Part shown: piece by piece, positions 60,788-64,000 of the stretch
How the letters are laid out: every line of letters starts with the position of its first letter
How positions within the stretch are numbered: the first letter of the stretch is position 1
NCBI GenBank assembly: GCA_002897995.1
Contig: BDTT01000068.1
Coordinates: 1-64,000, forward strand
Origin: a bacterium BMS3Bbin10
GTDB taxonomy: Bacteria > Pseudomonadota > Alphaproteobacteria > Rhizobiales > Methyloligellaceae
Reading direction: 5' to 3'
Length of the DNA stretch: 64,000 bases
The notes under the pieces: generated by a model
The model's input: the letters and a program-made list of their open reading frames with translations, nothing else
What the model was told of the DNA's origin: nothing
Database searches by the model: none
Position numbers and translations under genes: made by a program

Positions 60788-61767
60788 TGAAAATCGTTAT
60801 AACCGGAGGGGCCGGGTTTCTGGGGCGCAAACTGAGCGAGGCGCTGCTTGCCAGAGGCACGCTCGCGGGCCTGGAGGGGCGCGGCGAGCCCGTAACGCAA
60901 ATCACCTGTATAGATCAGCTCGAACCGGAGCGCCCGCTTGAGGGTGTCGGCTATGTGCGGGGCGATATATGCGACGCGGATGTTCTGGAGCAGGCAATCG
61001 GCGATGACACCGCGAGCGTGTTTCATCTGGCGGCCGTCGTCTCGGGCCAGGCCGAAGCCGACTTCGATCTTGGAATGCGCGTCAATCTCGACGCCACGCG
61101 CGCGCTGCTGGAGCGCTGCCGGAAATTGCCCCGGCCGCCGCGCTTCATATTCGCCAGTTCGGTTGCGGCTTTTGGCGCCGCGCCACGGATTGTCGACGAC
61201 GATACGCCTGTGCGGCCGCTCAACTCCTACGGGGTGGCGAAGGTGATCGGCGAATATCTGGTGGGTGAGTATGCCCGGCGCGGCTGGATTGACGGACGCA
61301 GCTTCCGCCTGCCCACCATCGTCATCCGGCCCGGCGCCCCGAACAGGGCGGCCTCGTCCTTTGCAAGCTCGATTTTGCGCGAGCCGCTCCAGGGCCGCAA
61401 GGCGATCTGCCCGGTGGCCGGGGACCTTGCGATCTGGATTCAGTCGCCCCGCACCGTGATTGCCAATCTGATCGCGGGGCATGAGCTGCCGCCGGAGGCC
61501 TGGGAGGAGGGCCTGCGGGTGCTCAATCTGCCGGGCCTCACGGTCACGGTCTCGCAGATGGTTGCGGGTCTTGAGCGCGCGGGGGGCGATACGGGCCTGA
61601 TTTCCTGGGAAGCCGATGCGGCGATAGAAGCGATTGTCGGCGCATGGCCGCGCGGCATGAAAACCGCGCGCGCCGATCAGCTCGGTTTCCGGTCGGACAG
61701 GGATATAGATGCAATCATTCGTGTTTTTCAGGAAGATGAATCTCAGCCTGGGGGAGGGCAGAAATGA
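60787..61767 (+). CDS. NAD-dependent epimerase/dehydratase, D-erythronate dehydrogenase-like
   Basis: 326 residues, extended [34 protein letters not shown] (NAD site), [111 protein letters not shown] (Tyr-xxx-Lys). The block after YxxxK is typical of the DenD branch. The other erythronate genes (OtnK/OtnC) are not in the window, so the substrate remains a guess. Start overlaps the CsaA-like stop. Confidence 0.85.
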   Translation: MKIVITGGAGFLGRKLSEALLARGTLAGLEGRGEPVTQITCIDQLEPERPLEGVGYVRGDICDADVLEQAIGDDTASVFHLAAVVSGQAEADFDLGMRVNLDATRALLERCRKLPRPPRFIFASSVAAFGAAPRIVDDDTPVRPLNSYGVAKVIGEYLVGEYARRGWIDGRSFRLPTIVIRPGAPNRAASSFASSILREPLQGRKAICPVAGDLAIWIQSPRTVIANLIAGHELPPEAWEEGLRVLNLPGLTVTVSQMVAGLERAGGDTGLISWEADAAIEAIVGAWPRGMKTARADQLGFRSDRDIDAIIRVFQEDESQPGGGQK

Positions 61768-62519
61768 GCGGGGGAAAAGTTGCGCTTGTGACGGGCGCGG
61801 GCAGCGGGATCGGGCGGGCGACCGCGCTCCTGCTGCAGGAAAACGGTTACGCGGTCGTGCTGACCGGCCGCCGGCTGGAGGCTCTGGAGGAAACCGCGCG
61901 TCTGGCGGTGGAAGGCGGCGGCGCAATGGCGCCCATATCCATGGATGCCGCCAACCCGGATTCGGTCGCGGCCGCATTCAGGAAAACAAAGGACGAGTTC
62001 GAACGCCTCGATTTGCTGTTCAACAATGCCGGCACCAGCGCGCCCGGCGTGCCGATGGAGGAGCTGACGCCGAAACAGTGGCAGGACGTGGTCAACGTCA
62101 ATCTGAGCGGTGCTTTCTACTGCGCCCAGCAAGCGATTCTGATCATGAGGGAACAAGATCCCAAAGGCGGGCGTATCATAAATAACGGATCGGTCTCGGC
62201 GCACGCGCCGCGGCCCTTTTCAGCCCCCTATACCGCCACCAAGCATGCCGTCACCGGCCTCACGAAATCGATTTCCCTGGACGGCCGCGCCCACAACATC
62301 GCCTGCGGCCAGATCGATATCGGCAATGCCCTGACCGGCCGGACGGAACGGATGCAAAAAGGCGTGCCCCAGGCCGATGGCACCGAGGCAATCGAGCCGG
62401 TCATGACGGCCGATCAGGTCGCGAGCGCCGTTCTCTACATGGATAGTCTGCCGCTTGAGACCAATGTGCAGTTCATGACCATCATGGCGACCAAAATGCC
62501 GTTTGTCGGACGGGGGTAG
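61764..62519 (+). CDS. SDR family oxidoreductase
   Basis: 251 residues, classical [34 protein letters not shown] (TGxxxGIG), [11 protein letters not shown] (NNAG), [37 protein letters not shown] (Ser, Tyr-xxx-Lys). Overlaps the upstream gene by 4 bases, so the three form one transcript. The pair of sugar-acid-like dehydrogenases suggests sugar or hydroxy-acid metabolism. Confidence 0.9.
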   Translation: MSGGKVALVTGAGSGIGRATALLLQENGYAVVLTGRRLEALEETARLAVEGGGAMAPISMDAANPDSVAAAFRKTKDEFERLDLLFNNAGTSAPGVPMEELTPKQWQDVVNVNLSGAFYCAQQAILIMREQDPKGGRIINNGSVSAHAPRPFSAPYTATKHAVTGLTKSISLDGRAHNIACGQIDIGNALTGRTERMQKGVPQADGTEAIEPVMTADQVASAVLYMDSLPLETNVQFMTIMATKMPFVGRG

Positions 62520-62526
62520 GGTTACT

Positions 62527-62640
62527 CTAGAGCGGTTTCGATAATACCGTAAACCCGGCCACCCGCTCCCCCTTGCCCAACCACCCCGTGAGTGTACCCT
62601 TGGGGTGGTTGGGCAAGGGGGAGCGGGTGGCTTGGCACTT
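62527..62640. repeat. Large hairpin repeat, family C copy 4
   Basis: Starts CTAGAGCGGTTTCGAT. Arms 62554-62587 and 62602-62635 with loop GTGAGTGTACCCTT; only the outermost bases mismatch (CCCGGCC against GGCTTGG). Lies between convergent genes and would be a strong transcript-end hairpin. Confidence 0.9.
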
Positions 62641-62692
62641 TACAAAAGGCTCCAATTGGTCCTGAACCTGCCGGCCGGTCGGCAATGTGCCT

Positions 62693-64000
62693 CTAAACCG
62701 GCACGCGGATAATCGCCTGAAGGCCGCCCATCTTGCTCTGCTTGAGTGTGATGTCGCCGCCGTGGCTGCGCACGATGTCGCGGGCGATGGAGAGGCCGAG
62801 GCCGGTATTGGTGCCGGTGTCCTGCCCGCGCGCGTCATCGAGCCTGTAGAAGGGGCGGAAGACTTCTTCGCGTTCCGCTTCCGGGATGCCCGGCCCGTCA
62901 TCGTCGATGCGGAGCGTGAGCCAGTTTTTGGTCTTGGCGACGCGGATCGTGATGTTTTGAGAAAAGCGCACCGCGTTGGAGACCACATTGGTCACGGCGC
63001 GTTTGAAGGCATGCTGGCGCAGCGGCGCGACGACGGCGTCGCCCGGCAGCTTTAGCGTAATCACGGTGTTTTCCCGGCCGGTCTGGTTGCGGATTTCCTG
63101 GAGCAGGTGGCGGATATTGACCTGACTGCTTTTTTCACTCGAATCGCCCTTGGCGAATGCCATGTAATCTTCGAGCATGGCCTGCATTTCATCGACGTCG
63201 GCAAGCATCTCCTTTGCTTCGCTGGTGTCGCCGAACATCGCCAGCTGCAATTTGAACCGGGTCAGGACCGTTCGCAGGTCATGGCTGACGCCGGCGAGCA
63301 TGGTCGTGCGCTGTTCCATCTGGCGTTCGATCCTGTTGCGCATTTCCATGAAGGAGACCGCGGCCTGGCGCACCTCGCGCGCGCCGCGCGGCCGGAAATC
63401 CGCGGGCGCGGGGAGTCCCTTGCCGAAACGTTCGGCGGCTTGAGCGAGCCGCAGAATCGGCTTGATTTGATTGCGCATGAACAAAATGGCGACGGTAATC
63501 AGCACAAACGAGGTCCCGACCATCCACAACAGGAAGATATACGAATTGGACGCATAGGTCTGGCTGCGGCGTGCGATCACCCGAAATATCACCTTATCCA
63601 GCTTGATGCGTATTTCCACCAGACGTGAGCGCCCGACGGTGTCGATCCAGAACGGCCTGCCGATCTGCTTCCTGATTTTGTTGCTTAAGGTGCGGTCCAG
63701 CAGGTCGAAGAACGGTTTGGGGCGTACCGGAGGCAGGTTCTGGTCCGGCAAAATCTGAACCGCGAGGTTCAGGTCATTCCGGGCCATCTTGATCAATTTC
63801 TCGTATTTCTCGTCCTGGGGGTAGTTTTTATAGACTGAAATCAGGAATGAAATATCCCGCGTCGTGGCGTCGGACAGGCGCCGGGTGACGGTCTGCCAGT
63901 GCCGCTCCATGAAAACAAAGGCGACAACGGACTGCAGCAGGACCATCGGAGCGATGATAATCAGGAGCGCGCGGGCATAGAGACTCTTCGGCAGGACGCC
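62693..64000 (-). CDS. EnvZ-like sensor histidine kinase (N-terminus beyond window)
   Basis: The track starts at an internal Met (63946), but the frame stays open to the edge (VLPKSLYARALLIIIAPMVLLQSVVAFVF), so the true start is outside. Topology: N-terminal helix, periplasmic domain, helix (YIFLLWMVGTSFVLITVAILF), HAMP (RNQIKPILRLAQAAERFGKG), HisKA LAGVSHDLRTVLTRFKLQLAM, and HATPase N-box FKRAVTNVVSNAVRF, G1 DDGPGIPEAE, G2 GTNTGLGLSIARDIVRSHGG. Osmo- or envelope-stress-type sensor; the response regulator gene probably lies beyond the edge. Confidence 0.92.
   Translation of the reverse strand, partial: GVLPKSLYARALLIIIAPMVLLQSVVAFVFMERHWQTVTRRLSDATTRDISFLISVYKNYPQDEKYEKLIKMARNDLNLAVQILPDQNLPPVRPKPFFDLLDRTLSNKIRKQIGRPFWIDTVGRSRLVEIRIKLDKVIFRVIARRSQTYASNSYIFLLWMVGTSFVLITVAILFMRNQIKPILRLAQAAERFGKGLPAPADFRPRGAREVRQAAVSFMEMRNRIERQMEQRTTMLAGVSHDLRTVLTRFKLQLAMFGDTSEAKEMLADVDEMQAMLEDYMAFAKGDSSEKSSQVNIRHLLQEIRNQTGRENTVITLKLPGDAVVAPLRQHAFKRAVTNVVSNAVRFSQNITIRVAKTKNWLTLRIDDDGPGIPEAEREEVFRPFYRLDDARGQDTGTNTGLGLSIARDIVRSHGGDITLKQSKMGGLQAIIRVPV

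Noticed and set aside
1-64000. CRISPR array, rRNA or tRNA genes
   Set aside because: No regularly spaced direct repeats with unique spacers and no rRNA-like or tRNA T-arm/cloverleaf patterns were seen by eye; a tRNA scan was not possible here.

Overview
The window is chromosomal DNA of a GC-rich alphaproteobacterium. Supporting markers are the petABC cytochrome bc1 operon, an Usg-family protein, the lgt-midA-pgeF order, a MoxR/DUF58/DUF4159 cluster, a DUF6111 gene, a UbiK-type BMFP protein, and families of dispersed palindromic intergenic repeats. A Hyphomicrobiales/Parvibaculum-like lineage is my guess; no rRNA or tRNA gene was seen to confirm it. Nothing looks like a prophage, plasmid or large island. 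Layout: 0-10 kb is a mixed region: the N-terminus of a giant cadherin-repeat adhesin running off the left edge, a small secreted Cys protein with a broken copy of its 3' end, an IlvD/Edd sugar-acid dehydratase, a beta-barrel-like protein, two gene stubs (CapK-like ligase and ion channel), small enzymes, a metallophosphoesterase and a Nudix hydrolase. 10-13 kb holds a divergent locus: a secreted Pro/Gly repeat protein facing DUF6502 and a DUF5666 lipoprotein, with three TGGGA-N5-TCCCA palindromes between them. 13-16.7 kb carries redox and amino-acid enzymes. 16.8-24 kb is the MoxR/DUF58/DUF4159 envelope cluster. 24-27 kb is CoA pyrophosphatase, DUF6111, CCA transferase and Usg. 27-34.5 kb has a chagasin-like inhibitor, a BLUF photoreceptor, a desaturase, two divergent bactofilins, hemF and a D-aminoacylase-like hydrolase. 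34.8-40.8 kb is a GntR-controlled catabolic operon (MmgE/PrpD, MaoC, acyl-CoA dehydrogenase, CaiB CoA-transferase, crotonase), with a clear operator overlapping a promoter. 41-44.3 kb is trmL and petABC. 44.5-48.3 kb holds an MXKDX repeat protein and mtnP-apt-mtnA-class II aldolase, which matches a methylthio-DHAP shunt salvaging methylthioadenosine. 48.5-64 kb is mostly housekeeping: ychF, pth, bL25, prs, lgt-midA-pgeF, ubiK-like, proC, an L,D-transpeptidase, a CsaA-like protein, a DenD-like dehydrogenase, an SDR and an EnvZ-like histidine kinase running off the right edge. The most unusual signals are two. First, the triple-operator DUF6502/DUF5666 locus, where one operator lies inside the -35/-10 spacer of a consensus-like promoter. 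Second, several families of short repeats ending in CTA(G): the terminal CTA/TAG is itself the TAG stop codon of nine neighbouring genes, and one family forms 34-bp hairpins whose arms change in a compensated way between copies.
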